A DNA stretch of 64,000 nt from an uncultured Eggerthellaceae bacterium (GCA_937892845.1 CALBGP010000001.1:124001-188000), one strand, 5' to 3'; counted from the stretch's first letter, positions 24,620 to 33,328 are shown. The notes: generated from the letters alone by a model not told the origin. Program-made: numbers and translations.

Positions 24620-25906
24620 TTAAGCGGCGTTCTCGGCCTTGGAAGCGAGATGCTTCTTGACGGTGCGCAGGCACATGAAGAGGAAGAAGATGCCGGCGAC
24701 AGCGAAGGCAGCCTCGATCGCGAAGATCACGTTGTAGGCGCCGTTGCCCATAGCGTCAATCATGGAGCCGTACCAGGTGTGGATGAACACGTCGGGGCAG
24801 AAGCCGATGACGGACAGCAGACCGGCAGCGGTACCGAAGATTCGCATGGGGATGCCCAGCTCGGACAGCGGCGAGGAGCCGATGGAGAAAGCGCCGTAGG
24901 TTGCGAAACCGAAGACGACAACCAGGCAGACAGCGATCATTGCCATGCCGGGATCCTGCGGGAGGAGCATGAAGACAACGAGGATGACGATAGCCAGAGC
25001 GAAGCAGCCCATGATGGTCTTGGTGGACTTGATGCGGGCAGCGATGACGCCAAGGACAGGACCGGCGAGCAGGCCGATACCATAGGTACGGATGAGGCCG
25101 ACCAGGTTGACCAGGTTGGCGTCAACGCCCATGGCGGTCATGTACGGGGTGGTGTAGGTAGCACCCTGGTACACGGTGTAAACGCAGAAGTAAGCGAGGC
25201 AGGCCCACACAACGCCGGGGGTCTTGATGGCCTCGGCGGCGTCAGCGAGGCTGAACAGCTTGGAGTCCTTGGAAATCTCACCCTTGAAGTCGGGGATGGC
25301 GATGTAGGACAGGATGCCGAGGATGGCGATGATGGCACCCAAGACGATCAGGACAGCCTGAACACCCTGAGCGGGAATCGGGAACAGAGCAACGATGGCA
25401 ACGTTGATGGCACCGATGATGAGGCCGGCTGCGCCGTAGATGGAGTAGCTGACACCGATCTTGGTGGGATACTCTTCTTCTTCGCAGCACAGACGGATGA
25501 CCTTGAAGCGCGTGCCCCACCAAATCAGGATGGAGGTGATGCCCATACCGCCGAAGAGCACGAAGCACATCTGGACGGAAGGAAGCATAGCGTACAGGAA
25601 GGTCAGGATAGCGGTGCCCAGGAAGCCCCACGTAGCGAGCGTGCGCATGCGGAACTTGTCAGCGAGAATGCCGGAGGGCAGGTAGAAGATAACTGCGGCG
25701 ATGCCGTAGAAAGAAACCATGGCGCCGAGGTCGGCATTGGTGCAGCCCAGAGCCTGCATCAGAGGATCGTAGAAAACACCCTTCAGATACATGGGCGTGT
25801 AGATGACCGAAGAACCCATGGAGATCAAAACGATGAGGAACCACTTATGGAATCCGGTCAGATCCTTGTAAGTCACCTCACCCTTGCTTTTAGCAAGAAT
25901 AGACAT
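24620..25906 (-). CDS. MFS transporter, first gene of the cai-like operon
   Basis: A 428-residue protein with twelve membrane helices. Residues 15-55 and 75-100 (YLPSGILADKFRMRTLATWGF) show the first-half MFS signature between helices 2 and 3. It resembles oxalate/formate- or nitrate-type MFS antiporters, but no substrate residue is recognised. AAAGGA lies upstream of the ATG. As the promoter-proximal gene it probably brings in the pathway substrate or exchanges it for product, the role played by the BCCT carrier CaiT in enterobacteria. Confidence 0.85.
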   Translation of the reverse strand: MSILAKSKGEVTYKDLTGFHKWFLIVLISMGSSVIYTPMYLKGVFYDPLMQALGCTNADLGAMVSFYGIAAVIFYLPSGILADKFRMRTLATWGFLGTAILTFLYAMLPSVQMCFVLFGGMGITSILIWWGTRFKVIRLCCEEEEYPTKIGVSYSIYGAAGLIIGAINVAIVALFPIPAQGVQAVLIVLGAIIAILGILSYIAIPDFKGEISKDSKLFSLADAAEAIKTPGVVWACLAYFCVYTVYQGATYTTPYMTAMGVDANLVNLVGLIRTYGIGLLAGPVLGVIAARIKSTKTIMGCFALAIVILVVFMLLPQDPGMAMIAVCLVVVFGFATYGAFSIGSSPLSELGIPMRIFGTAAGLLSVIGFCPDVFIHTWYGSMIDAMGNGAYNVIFAIEAAFAVAGIFFLFMCLRTVKKHLASKAENAA

Positions 25907-26482
25907 GCGAGTTTTCCTTTCTCAATTGCGTCCGCCATCAAATGGGGACGCCCCCAGAAAGTCTCCGTCTCCGTATGCAGTTCTTATTCCTCTGTTCTCC
26001 ACTTCCCACTTCATCACGCAGATGCAAGTCGGACTGAAATAAGAAATACATAAGGTTGGAAGACATTGCACCTAACAAGGTGCGTGAAATGCGGCCCCCT
26101 GAGCCGAAACGTTTCGCCTCCTTCCGTCAAACATTGAAGCGTTATTCCTGACGGCCCTCTGCCCCTTAACTCAGAAGACCCCAACGCTTCAGACTTGTTT
26201 ATTTTGCGAAACCATTTTTGTGCACACATCGCTTATTGACGGTTATATCATCAATACTCATTTTTTAACGATGCCTTTGATATGGGATTATGTGAAGACC
26301 TATCGCTTCCCATAGGGATTGTGCGCACCTGAATCGATTAGGGAGTAAATCGCTGTCTCAGTGTTACAATCTGTCATCGAGTCCAAAAGCACCACAAGTT
26401 CACCTTCGTATCATCAGATTTCACACACATGAATCATCTTGCATTTCGCTGAACCTACGATTTCCAGCATAGAGGGAGAGCA
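25907..26482. promoter_or_regulatory. 576-bp divergent control region with two palindromes
   Basis: This AT-rich region lies between the operon's first MFS gene (minus) and the LuxR gene (plus). It contains CGAAACGTTTCG (26105-26116), a perfect 12-bp palindrome, and GCACCT-aaca-AGGTGC (26068-26083). A possible minus promoter has TATAAC near 26241-26246. The short ORFs here are not convincing. The palindromes, 160-200 bp from the transporter start, are candidate LuxR operators. Confidence 0.5.
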
Positions 26483-27943
26483 ATGGCAGAGACCTCCGGT
26501 TTTATCAAGCAGATAGCTGACCAAGATTTTCAGAATAAGATCGGCTTTCACTACATCGGCATCGTATGCATAATAGCCTGGTACTACTGGCTATGGTTCA
26601 CGCCTTCGATCTTCCACTCGATAGCGCTTACGGACAATCTTGTTACATACTCGTGGTTGACCACGCTGGCATGCTCTGGACTATTCTTCATAGCGATTCC
26701 CCTCGTCCTTGGCGAAAAGCACCATCTCGATCGTTTCGAGCACCTTCATTGGATTGCCGGCATCGTCCTCGCAGGCACTACGCTCGCATACACGATGCTT
26801 CCCAACACATTCTCCAGCATCACGCTTTCAATGGTCATCTACCCCATCCTTTTCAGCCTTGGCAATGCGTTGCTCTGGTTGATATGGGGCGAATTTTACG
26901 CCGTCAGAAGGACAGGGTTCTCTTCATGGAAAGTCGCTCCGATTTTCGGCATCGGCATTCTTGGAACGCAGGCGATTTCGGTGATTCTTCCCTCCTATGT
27001 CGCCGATGTCTTCATCGCGCTTCTCCCCTTGTGCTCCTGTGCATTGCTGGATTACGGAAGAAAGAACCTCTACCCCGACTCCAAGCGCCCTTCGCTTCTC
27101 CCGAAGAAGATCAGAACGAAGGCGTTCTCCTCGATGATCTTGATGTGTTGCATGATGTTCTGCGCGGGTGCCGCCTGCTACTATGTAATCGCCATCATCC
27201 CCTTGGATGTACTGCCCGATAACGGCTACGGTTATCCGGTGGGCATCTGCGGAGGATCGGTCATTCTCATCTGCATGGCGCTCTATTACAACTTCGTCAA
27301 TAAAGAAGGCACCATCTACAGGTCCATCCCATGGCTTCTGACCGCCTGCACCATCGCTATCGCGCTCTATCTCAGTGAGAACAACAGCCTGCAATACCCG
27401 TCATTCCTGCTAGCCGTCTCACTTGTGGGCGTACTTGAAGTCCTGCTCATCACCTTCTTCGGCACCCTATCCACCAAGGGCTATGTTGCTCCTGCAATGG
27501 CCTTTGGGCTCTCATCAGGATGCATACGCCTGGGATTTTTCGCAGGAGACAGCCTTGCGGTTGCCTACGAGGCCAATGAAGCCATATTGTCGTCTGTCAT
27601 CCCTCAGGATACAGCCCTCATCTTCATTTGCATTCTTGCCATCATCATGATTCCCATGCTGCGTCAAGAGCTGAAACTAACCTCCCTCATGGATGGTCCG
27701 AATCAAGTAATGGAGCTCTCCACTGTATGCGCCGCCATAACCTCTGAATTCAAGCTCTCGGCACGCGAAAGCGAAATCTTGGGCTTGATAGCACGCGGAT
27801 ACACCGTCGACAGCCTTGCCAAGAAACTCGTCATTTCGCCGTACACCGCCCAAACTCACATCAGGCACATCTATTCCAAGATGCAGATTCACAAGCGAAG
27901 CGAGCTGCTGGACTACATCAATATGCACCGTTCTGATCTGTGA
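26483..27943 (+). CDS. membrane-embedded LuxR-type regulator (12 TM helices plus HTH)
   Basis: A 486-residue protein. Twelve hydrophobic segments fill residues about 22-392, with no recognised periplasmic sensor domain, followed by a linker and a C-terminal LuxR/GerE helix-turn-helix (residues 423-480; FKLSARESEILGLIARG, KKLVISPYTAQTHIRHIYSK). GGGAGAG precedes the ATG. This architecture (MFS-like membrane half plus HTH) is common in Eggerthellaceae next to reductase and catabolic operons. Divergent placement beside the cai-like operon and head-to-tail convergence with fixABCX point to control of both. The signal may be a transported substrate, which is inference. Confidence 0.85.
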   Translation: MAETSGFIKQIADQDFQNKIGFHYIGIVCIIAWYYWLWFTPSIFHSIALTDNLVTYSWLTTLACSGLFFIAIPLVLGEKHHLDRFEHLHWIAGIVLAGTTLAYTMLPNTFSSITLSMVIYPILFSLGNALLWLIWGEFYAVRRTGFSSWKVAPIFGIGILGTQAISVILPSYVADVFIALLPLCSCALLDYGRKNLYPDSKRPSLLPKKIRTKAFSSMILMCCMMFCAGAACYYVIAIIPLDVLPDNGYGYPVGICGGSVILICMALYYNFVNKEGTIYRSIPWLLTACTIAIALYLSENNSLQYPSFLLAVSLVGVLEVLLITFFGTLSTKGYVAPAMAFGLSSGCIRLGFFAGDSLAVAYEANEAILSSVIPQDTALIFICILAIIMIPMLRQELKLTSLMDGPNQVMELSTVCAAITSEFKLSARESEILGLIARGYTVDSLAKKLVISPYTAQTHIRHIYSKMQIHKRSELLDYINMHRSDL

Positions 27944-28103
27944 TGCGCTCCGACTCCGTTCTGGAGCATTTCGAACGGCCCACCTCACAGGCAGCCAGTC
28001 ATGCCGCATTTATTCTCTCCGAGAGCGGATTTAGCCAATCAGACATGACCAAATCCGCGATTCGATGTATAGTGAGCCTGTGTCGCAGGGCACACCTACT
28101 TTG

Positions 28104-28153
28104 TTGTCCAACCCTTCTCGGACAATCATAAGGCTGAGACCGGAACCTCAGCC
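28104..28153 (+). repeat. two hairpins downstream of the LuxR gene
   Basis: TTGTCC (28104-28109) pairs with GGACAA (28120-28125), and GGCTGAG (28132-28138) pairs with CTCAGCC (28147-28153). With the terminator that follows they make a compact three-hairpin block in the 284-bp gap between the LuxR gene and fixX. Nothing else is seen in this gap. Confidence 0.4.
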
Positions 28154-28156
28154 AAA

Positions 28157-28186
28157 CGAAAAGGACCCCACATGGGGTCCTTTTCG
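28157..28186. terminator. bidirectional intrinsic terminator between luxR-type gene and fixX
   Basis: A perfect 13-bp stem (28157-28169 with 28174-28186) with an ACAT loop. The outer part of the stem gives TTTT on either strand. It ends fixABCX on minus and the regulator on plus. Confidence 0.9.
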
Positions 28187-28227
28187 TATTACGGACAGAA
28201 ATCCGTTGCATGCACAGAACAGGAGGC

Positions 28228-28533
28228 CTAGCCGAAGCGGTACTCCACACCCATGGTAGGCTGGGGGTTCTCCCACTTTTCGACAATGGTGTCGCCACAC
28301 GCAATGCGGCACGTACCGCACTCCAGGCAACCAGCATAGTCAAAAGACTGCTTACCATCCTCGTCGCGCTTATACAACGCAGCAGGGCACACACGAATCA
28401 GCTTGTCGAACTCCGCAGGATCGCACGCCTCAGCGCCGCCCTTGAGCTCGATATGCGCGTTGGACTCATCGACTTCATACTTGTTAAGAGACAAGTACTC
28501 GTCGACATTGACGGTGATATTCATATCGCTCAT
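28228..28533 (-). CDS. fixX: FixX ferredoxin-like protein
   Basis: A 101-residue ferredoxin partner of FixC. The middle has RVCPAALYKRDEDGKQSFDY and then AGCLECGTCRIAC, the single [4Fe-4S] cluster motif that is nearly identical in E. coli FixX, and the end PTMGVEYRFG matches FixX (GTFGVEFRYG, recalled). Its ATG overlaps the fixC stop by four bases (ATGA). It transfers electrons from the FixABC flavoprotein complex to the enoyl-CoA reductase or to quinone, according to the family. Confidence 0.94.
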   Translation of the reverse strand: MSDMNITVNVDEYLSLNKYEVDESNAHIELKGGAEACDPAEFDKLIRVCPAALYKRDEDGKQSFDYAGCLECGTCRIACGDTIVEKWENPQPTMGVEYRFG

Positions 28534-29825
28534 AGCGCCTTCATAGCTCCCTTCACATCCTTGAACAGGTTCATGAAGCCCATCTGCTTGACAATCGGCA
28601 TCATGGTCTTCTTCATAGGCTGCACCGGGGTGCCGTCGACAATGAACATGGCGTTGAACATGTCGCGAACCATTTCAGGATAGCCGACGAACATGCGGTC
28701 GAAATGCTCCATGAAGTTGGGTACGTTCTTGAACTGCTTGAAGTCCTTCATGACGAAGCTGTTCTCAAGCATATCAACGTAGCACTGCAGGCCCGCCTTG
28801 GAGGTGTCACCGGCGTCCAGGGCTTTGACGGCAGCCTGACCCGCAAACTGACCGGCAGCAACGGCGTAGTCCATGCCGCGCACCATGTAGCCGAGATTGA
28901 TGCACATCATTGCGGAGTCGCCAGCAACCATCACGCCATCAGCAGTGAGCTCGGGCATGATGTTGATTCCGCCTTCGGGAACCATATGGCCAGAGTGCTC
29001 AACAAGCTTGGCACCCTTGATCAAAGGAGCGACAGCAGGGTTGTTCTTCAGATCTTCAAGCATCTGGTAGACGGGAACCTTGCCGTGGTTCATGGTAGCT
29101 TCGATACCGGCAACGACACCCAAGGAGATGGATTCCTTGTTGGTGTACATGAAGCCGCCGCCGAAGGTGCCCTTGGTGGCATCGCCAGCGAACAACCAGG
29201 CCGCGCCTTCACCTTCGCCGCACAGAACACGGCCCTCGATGACGTCAGCGGGAAGCTCGAAGACCTCTTTGACACCAACGGCAATCTGGCTCGCAGGGGG
29301 ACGCTTGTAGCCGACAGCCTCAGCAGTCAGCAAGGAGTTCACGCCGTCGCATAGAAGCACAACGTCAGCGGTGATCTCATCTTCGCCTGCACGCACGCCG
29401 CAGACCTTGCCGGACTCGTCTTTCATGAGACTTTCAACAGCGATACCGTAGATGTACTCGGCACCGGCATTTTCAGCCTGCTCGGCCAGCCACTGATCGA
29501 AAGGCCCACGCAAAACAGAGTAAGATGCGGTCTCCTCGGGCTGCATGGCAGCAGAGGTGAAGTCAACGGTGAAGTTCGAATCGGGAGACATGAGCGAGAT
29601 GCGCTCATGGGTGATCTTGCGCTCAAGAGGCGCCTCAGCCAGAGTCTCCTCATCGAAAACCTTGCGCAGCGAGTGGATGTAGATACGCCCACCCGTCATG
29701 TTTTTCGCGCCTGCGAAGTTGCCGCGCTCGACGACCAGGACGGATTTACCGGCCTTTGCGAGCTCATAGGCGGCCACGGAGCCGGCGCATCCGGAACCGA
29801 CGACGATTGCGTCGAAATCAGACAT
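28530..29825 (-). CDS. fixC: FixC flavoprotein (ETF-quinone oxidoreductase type)
   Basis: A 431-residue FAD protein. The Rossmann motif AIVVGSGCAGSVAAYELAKA is at residues 6-25, then GAKNMTGGRIYIHSL, SYSVLRGPFDQWLAEQAENA, VVLLCDGVNSLL, GVMVAGDSAMMCINLGYMVR and a C-terminus aligned with E. coli FixC. Translation is coupled to fixX by overlap. A strong hairpin (29857-29884) lies in the gap to fixB. FixC with FixX serves as the quinone- or ferredoxin-linked part of the FixABCX electron-transfer complex. Confidence 0.95.
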   Translation of the reverse strand: MSDFDAIVVGSGCAGSVAAYELAKAGKSVLVVERGNFAGAKNMTGGRIYIHSLRKVFDEETLAEAPLERKITHERISLMSPDSNFTVDFTSAAMQPEETASYSVLRGPFDQWLAEQAENAGAEYIYGIAVESLMKDESGKVCGVRAGEDEITADVVLLCDGVNSLLTAEAVGYKRPPASQIAVGVKEVFELPADVIEGRVLCGEGEGAAWLFAGDATKGTFGGGFMYTNKESISLGVVAGIEATMNHGKVPVYQMLEDLKNNPAVAPLIKGAKLVEHSGHMVPEGGINIMPELTADGVMVAGDSAMMCINLGYMVRGMDYAVAAGQFAGQAAVKALDAGDTSKAGLQCYVDMLENSFVMKDFKQFKNVPNFMEHFDRMFVGYPEMVRDMFNAMFIVDGTPVQPMKKTMMPIVKQMGFMNLFKDVKGAMKAL

Positions 29826-29856
29826 TGGCTCTTCCTTTCATTACTGATTAATCAAG

Positions 29857-29884
29857 ACCGGCGGACGGTAACCCATCCGCCGGT
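29857..29884 (-). repeat. intercistronic stem-loop between fixB and fixC
   Basis: ACCGGCGGA (29857-29865) pairs with TCCGCCGGT (29876-29884) with a 10-nt loop; outer ATCA/TGAT bases extend it with a small bulge. It fills most of the 83-bp gap and has no T-run. Confidence 0.55.
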
Positions 29885-29908
29885 TGATCGATGCACGAGG
29901 ATGCTTGC

Positions 29909-30799
29909 TTACAGAGCAGCAACCAGAGCGGGCAGAACAGTCTTCACGTCGCCGACCAGACCGTAGTCGCACTGCTTGAAGATGGGTGCGTTCTTGTCCT
30001 TGTTGATGGCGAACATGACGCCTGCGCGGTTGCAGCCGACCATGTGCTGCATCTGACCGGAGATGCCGGCAGCGATGTAGACCTTGGGGGAAAGCATAAG
30101 GCCGGAAACACCGATGTAGAGCTCGGTGGGCAGCCAGTTGACACCCTCGGTCAGAGGACGGGAGCAGCCAAGGCCGGCATTGAGCTTGTCGCACAGAGCG
30201 CGGGCCAGATCCAGATCAGCTTCCTCGGCGAAGCCACGACCGGCAGCGACAACGCAGTCAGCCTTGAACAGGTCGACGCCGCTCTTTTCGATAGCCTTGG
30301 TGGAAACCAACTTCACCTGGTGAGCGGGCTCAACCCAAGCAAGCTCTTCCACAGCGTTGGCGCCGGAGGCTTCAAGGCCGGCGAACACGCCAGCACCCAC
30401 GGTGAACATGGCGACAGAACCGGCGGCCTTGGCCTTACGGACGGCGACACCGCCGAAGTACATGGAGGAAGCGACGCCATCCTCAAGAGCGATGGCATCG
30501 GTGATCACAGAGCAGCCAGCATGCGCGGCCAGAAGACCGGCAACAACCTTGACATGCTTGGTGGGCTCAGCCAGAACAACCTCGGGAGCCATTGCATCGA
30601 ATGCCGCGATGACAGTGGCGGCGGCTGCGTCGAAGGGAGCACCTTCGGGCAGAGCGATATGGGCAACGGTATCGGCGCAGGAAGCGGGAACCTCCATGGA
30701 GCCGACAGCAACGAGAACAACCTCGTCAGCGATGGTACGGGCGCCTGCGCACAGCTCGAGGGCGGCGTCGGTGCGCTCAGCGAGAACGAATGCCTTCAT
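29909..30799 (-). CDS. fixB: electron transfer flavoprotein alpha-type subunit FixB
   Basis: A 296-residue ETF-alpha protein. The C-terminal FAD-binding half has LGCSRPLTEGVNWLPTELYI, then PKVYIAAGISGQMQHMVG, FAINKDKNAPIFKQCDYG and LVGDVKTVLPAL, which follow the E. coli FixB pattern (GISGQIQHMVG, INKDKNAPIF) rather than the standard EtfA pattern. It sits 20 bp after fixA. With FixA it passes electrons to FixC or the CaiA homologue. Confidence 0.94.
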   Translation of the reverse strand: MKAFVLAERTDAALELCAGARTIADEVVLVAVGSMEVPASCADTVAHIALPEGAPFDAAAATVIAAFDAMAPEVVLAEPTKHVKVVAGLLAAHAGCSVITDAIALEDGVASSMYFGGVAVRKAKAAGSVAMFTVGAGVFAGLEASGANAVEELAWVEPAHQVKLVSTKAIEKSGVDLFKADCVVAAGRGFAEEADLDLARALCDKLNAGLGCSRPLTEGVNWLPTELYIGVSGLMLSPKVYIAAGISGQMQHMVGCNRAGVMFAINKDKNAPIFKQCDYGLVGDVKTVLPALVAAL

Positions 30800-30819
30800 G
30801 TGTTACACCTCTTCCTTTC

Positions 30820-31578
30820 CTACAGAGCTGCCTTGATGGCTGCGGCGAACTGCTCAATGGCGCCATCAGCGGAGGCGTCCATGATCTCAAGCTTACGAGC
30901 TGCGGCCTCAGGAGCCTTGCACTCGACGACTTCGATAGCAGAAGCGGGGACTTCACCGGCGGCAGCAACAGCCATGGGCTTCTTGCCTGCAGCGAGGATG
31001 TCCTTCATGCCCGGGATGCGGGGCAGAGCAGCATCGGGGGTAACGGAGATGACGCAAGGAGTGGGAACCTCGACGACTTCGACAACGTCCTCAAGGGTGC
31101 GCTCAACGGTCAGCACGCCGTCGCCGGCCTCGATCTTGGTTGCGCCGTTGACCACAGGCACACCGAGGGCAGCAGCGAGCTGGACATCAACCTGCTGAGC
31201 ATAGTTGTCAGCGGAACCGTCACCGCAGATGACAACATCCCAGCCTTCGATGCCGGAGACCATGCCGGAGAGAACAGAAGCGGTTGCATGGGCGTCCATG
31301 TCAGCGCAAGCGTCGTCGGCGACCATGGAAAGCTCGTCGACGCCACGGGCGAGGACGTTCTTCTTCATCTTGGAGTCGTCGATCTTCTTGGGACCGGCGG
31401 TGATGGCGGTCACCGTGGAGCCCTCGTTGGCAGCAGCCAGCTGAGCGGCAACTTCGATGGCGTTCAGATCGTAGGTTGAGACGATCTGGTGAGCCTTCGA
31501 GTAATCGAGGCTGCGATCGCCAGACACCTGGATGTCCTGATCGTCAGGAACAACCTTGAAAGAAACAACGATTTTCAT
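30820..31578 (-). CDS. fixA: electron transfer flavoprotein beta-type subunit FixA
   Basis: A 252-residue ETF-beta protein (E. coli FixA 256). Motifs: MKIVVSFKVVPDDQDIQVSG, ISTYDLNAIEVA-like VSTYDLNAIEVAAQL, AITAGPKKIDDSKMKKNVLA, GDGSADNYAQQVDVQLAAAL and RTLEDVVEVVEVPTPCVIS. The ATG 31576-31578 follows AAGG at six bases; a 54-codon upstream extension runs through the structured leader and is not coding. First gene of fixABCX. Composition is low in GC3 variety, with optimal codons, suggesting strong expression. Confidence 0.95.
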   Translation of the reverse strand: MKIVVSFKVVPDDQDIQVSGDRSLDYSKAHQIVSTYDLNAIEVAAQLAAANEGSTVTAITAGPKKIDDSKMKKNVLARGVDELSMVADDACADMDAHATASVLSGMVSGIEGWDVVICGDGSADNYAQQVDVQLAAALGVPVVNGATKIEAGDGVLTVERTLEDVVEVVEVPTPCVISVTPDAALPRIPGMKDILAAGKKPMAVAAAGEVPASAIEVVECKAPEAAARKLEIMDASADGAIEQFAAAIKAAL

Positions 31579-31621
31579 CTTGTACCTTTCCCTTCTCGGA
31601 TACGTTTCTTCATTGTCTGCC

Positions 31622-31718
31622 TTACTGATGTCTCTATTGATGCACGGCAGGATTGCATACGCGCCGGACGCAGCGATGCAGAGTCCATCCCTTATGCAAC
31701 CGATAGAGACGTCAGTAA
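31622..31718 (-). promoter_or_regulatory. long structured leader or operator in front of fixA
   Basis: Outer arms 31622-31637 and 31703-31718 are 16-nt inverted copies with one mismatch. On the minus transcript a second stem nests inside them: GGUUGCAUA pairs with UAUGCAAUC (nine pairs, one G-U), and a small GGAC/GUCC helix lies in the remaining loop. It ends 43 nt before the fixA start. The layered folding fits a cis-regulatory RNA; the outer arms alone could also be a dimeric protein's two half-sites. No known riboswitch class was recognised by eye. Confidence 0.55.
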
Positions 31719-31987
31719 TATAAACCATGCGAAAGCACACGGTTCATCATGCAAGCGAGTGGGCGGTAAATGAACAGAAAACCCAGGAGCAATGTCGCTC
31801 CTTGATTGCGCGCAACCCACACGAGCGCACCGGCTGACATCGAAACCTTACGATGGAAGGGCGAATCACGCATCACTAATTAGCAAGTATTTCGTCTAAA
31901 TACGCACCTACTGAATTTTTCGCTAGACTACGCTGGCCCTTCAGCCCGCGTGAACGGTCGTTTTCGGGTTGCGAACGGTCTAGACAC

Positions 31988-32018
31988 CAAAAAGCGCCCG
32001 GAATCAAGACCGAGCGCT
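31988..32018 (-). terminator. intrinsic terminator of the hydBGDA operon
   Basis: On the minus strand AGCGCTCGG pairs with CCGGGCGCT (nine pairs, one G-U), loop TCTTGATT, followed by TTTTT. It lies 30 bp after the hydA stop. Confidence 0.88.
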
Positions 32019-32047
32019 CAAAACCACAGCTTATACAGAGCAGAATG

Positions 32048-33328
32048 TCAATGGACGGAGCAAGACAAGCACGGATCATACGCACGGACAAGCTTTTCGA
32101 CTTCCAATCGGATGACGGATTCATCCGCTCCCTGGGCGCTCAACTGCTCAGCGACAATGCGGATGTTGTTCTCTGCATCCTTGAGATTGTGCACGGTCGG
32201 GGTGATGATGGACGCATGCACAACATTGCCGTCCCCGTCCAACTCAACATCATGGATGAGTATGCCGCGGGGTGCTTCGGTGATGCCCACGCCTCGTCCC
32301 GCACGTACCTCGAAACGGACGGGAACGCTTGTACCCTCCCCTTCAGCCAGCTCGCGCAGCATAGCTTCGCAACGCACGCAAACATCGACGAGTTCGACGG
32401 CCTGGGCGACATTGTTGAGGTAGGGATTGAGGGCAGGCGGTCGCAATCCGGCTTTGGCGGCAGCAAGTCGCGCCGGTTGCGTGAGATTAGACCAACTCAT
32501 ATTGATGCGGGCCAACGCACTGGCCGTGAAAGCCTTGCCGGTATCGCGCCTCTGGGAGAAATACGCCGCGGAATGATCGACTGAATATTCCTCAATGAAT
32601 TCGGCATAATCCCAAACAGGGAACTCTTTACAGTCTGAGACGAAGCACGGATTGCCGGAGACAACCGGATAACGCCCCTCTTCACGCAACGCGACCATAT
32701 CCCCCTGCGTCTCAATCTGCGGGATGGAAAAGGATGCGAACACATCTACCGCGGTTTCGGCGAATGCGCGTGCGGAAGCAAGCTTATCGGCGAGCGCCAG
32801 GTATTCGGCAGAAGACATCTCGTGCGTGAATCCTCCCACAACCGCAGTGATGGGATGAATGGAACGGCCGCCCACCATGGTGCAGAGCTCATTGCCGAGC
32901 GCCTTGATGGAAAGCGCGCCGTCGAATAAGGCAGGATCTTTTTCCGCCAAAGGAAAGATGCTGTCCTCCCCTACGTAATCCGGGGCGGCGAAAACAAAGA
33001 GGTGCGCAGCATGATTCTGCAGATAGCTTCCGTAGACAAGCAACTCGCGCAGCATCCGGGTTCTCTCGGTAACGCAAACCCCCATGGCGTTCTCAATGGC
33101 CAGCAAGTCGGTAACGACATGGCTTGAAGAGCAGATGCCGCACACCCGTGACGCGATATAGCTTGCCTGATGATACGGGCGTCCGACCACCATGGATTCG
33201 AACATGCGAGCAGGTTCCACGATGTTCATGCGGACATCGGTCACACGGCCATCCTCAATGCTGAGATGCACGTTGCCGTGCCCCTCCACACGGGCTATAT
33301 GATGCATGGTCAAAGTGGTACGCGTCAT
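32048..33328 (-). CDS. hydA: [NiFe] hydrogenase large subunit, group 3b type (sulfhydrogenase alpha)
   Basis: A 426-residue catalytic subunit. L1 motif RVCGICSSSH has C63 and C66; L2 motif DPCLSCSVH has C420 and C423 and finishes at H426, immediately followed by the stop codon. There is therefore no C-terminal peptide for a maturation protease to remove. Length and partner genes fit the cytosolic bidirectional NAD(P)-linked group 3b enzymes. Its ATG overlaps the small-subunit stop by one base, with GGAGG upstream. Fourth gene of hydBGDA. Confidence 0.92.
   Translation of the reverse strand: MTRTTLTMHHIARVEGHGNVHLSIEDGRVTDVRMNIVEPARMFESMVVGRPYHQASYIASRVCGICSSSHVVTDLLAIENAMGVCVTERTRMLRELLVYGSYLQNHAAHLFVFAAPDYVGEDSIFPLAEKDPALFDGALSIKALGNELCTMVGGRSIHPITAVVGGFTHEMSSAEYLALADKLASARAFAETAVDVFASFSIPQIETQGDMVALREEGRYPVVSGNPCFVSDCKEFPVWDYAEFIEEYSVDHSAAYFSQRRDTGKAFTASALARINMSWSNLTQPARLAAAKAGLRPPALNPYLNNVAQAVELVDVCVRCEAMLRELAEGEGTSVPVRFEVRAGRGVGITEAPRGILIHDVELDGDGNVVHASIITPTVHNLKDAENNIRIVAEQLSAQGADESVIRLEVEKLVRAYDPCLSCSVH

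Larger units (their letters stand above)
31579..32047. promoter_or_regulatory. 469-bp intergenic region: fixA leader, spacer and hydrogenase terminator
   Basis: It contains, from fixA outwards, a 97-nt inverted-repeat leader (31622-31718), an AT-rich stretch (31860-31925) that could hold the fix promoter, and the hydBGDA terminator (31988-32018). No ORF is supported. Confidence 0.5.

Noticed and set aside
26014..26229. 71-codon ORF in the regulator-operon divergent region
   Set aside because: No ribosome site, atypical composition and it covers the palindromes; treated as regulatory DNA.
28104..28186. Small RNA gene made of three hairpins between the LuxR gene and fixX
   Set aside because: The last hairpin is explained as a shared terminator and no promoter is evident; a separate RNA cannot be supported.
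31579..31740. 54-codon N-terminal extension of FixA
   Set aside because: The extension lies through the inverted-repeat leader and FixA homology begins at MKIVVSFK, which has its own ribosome site.
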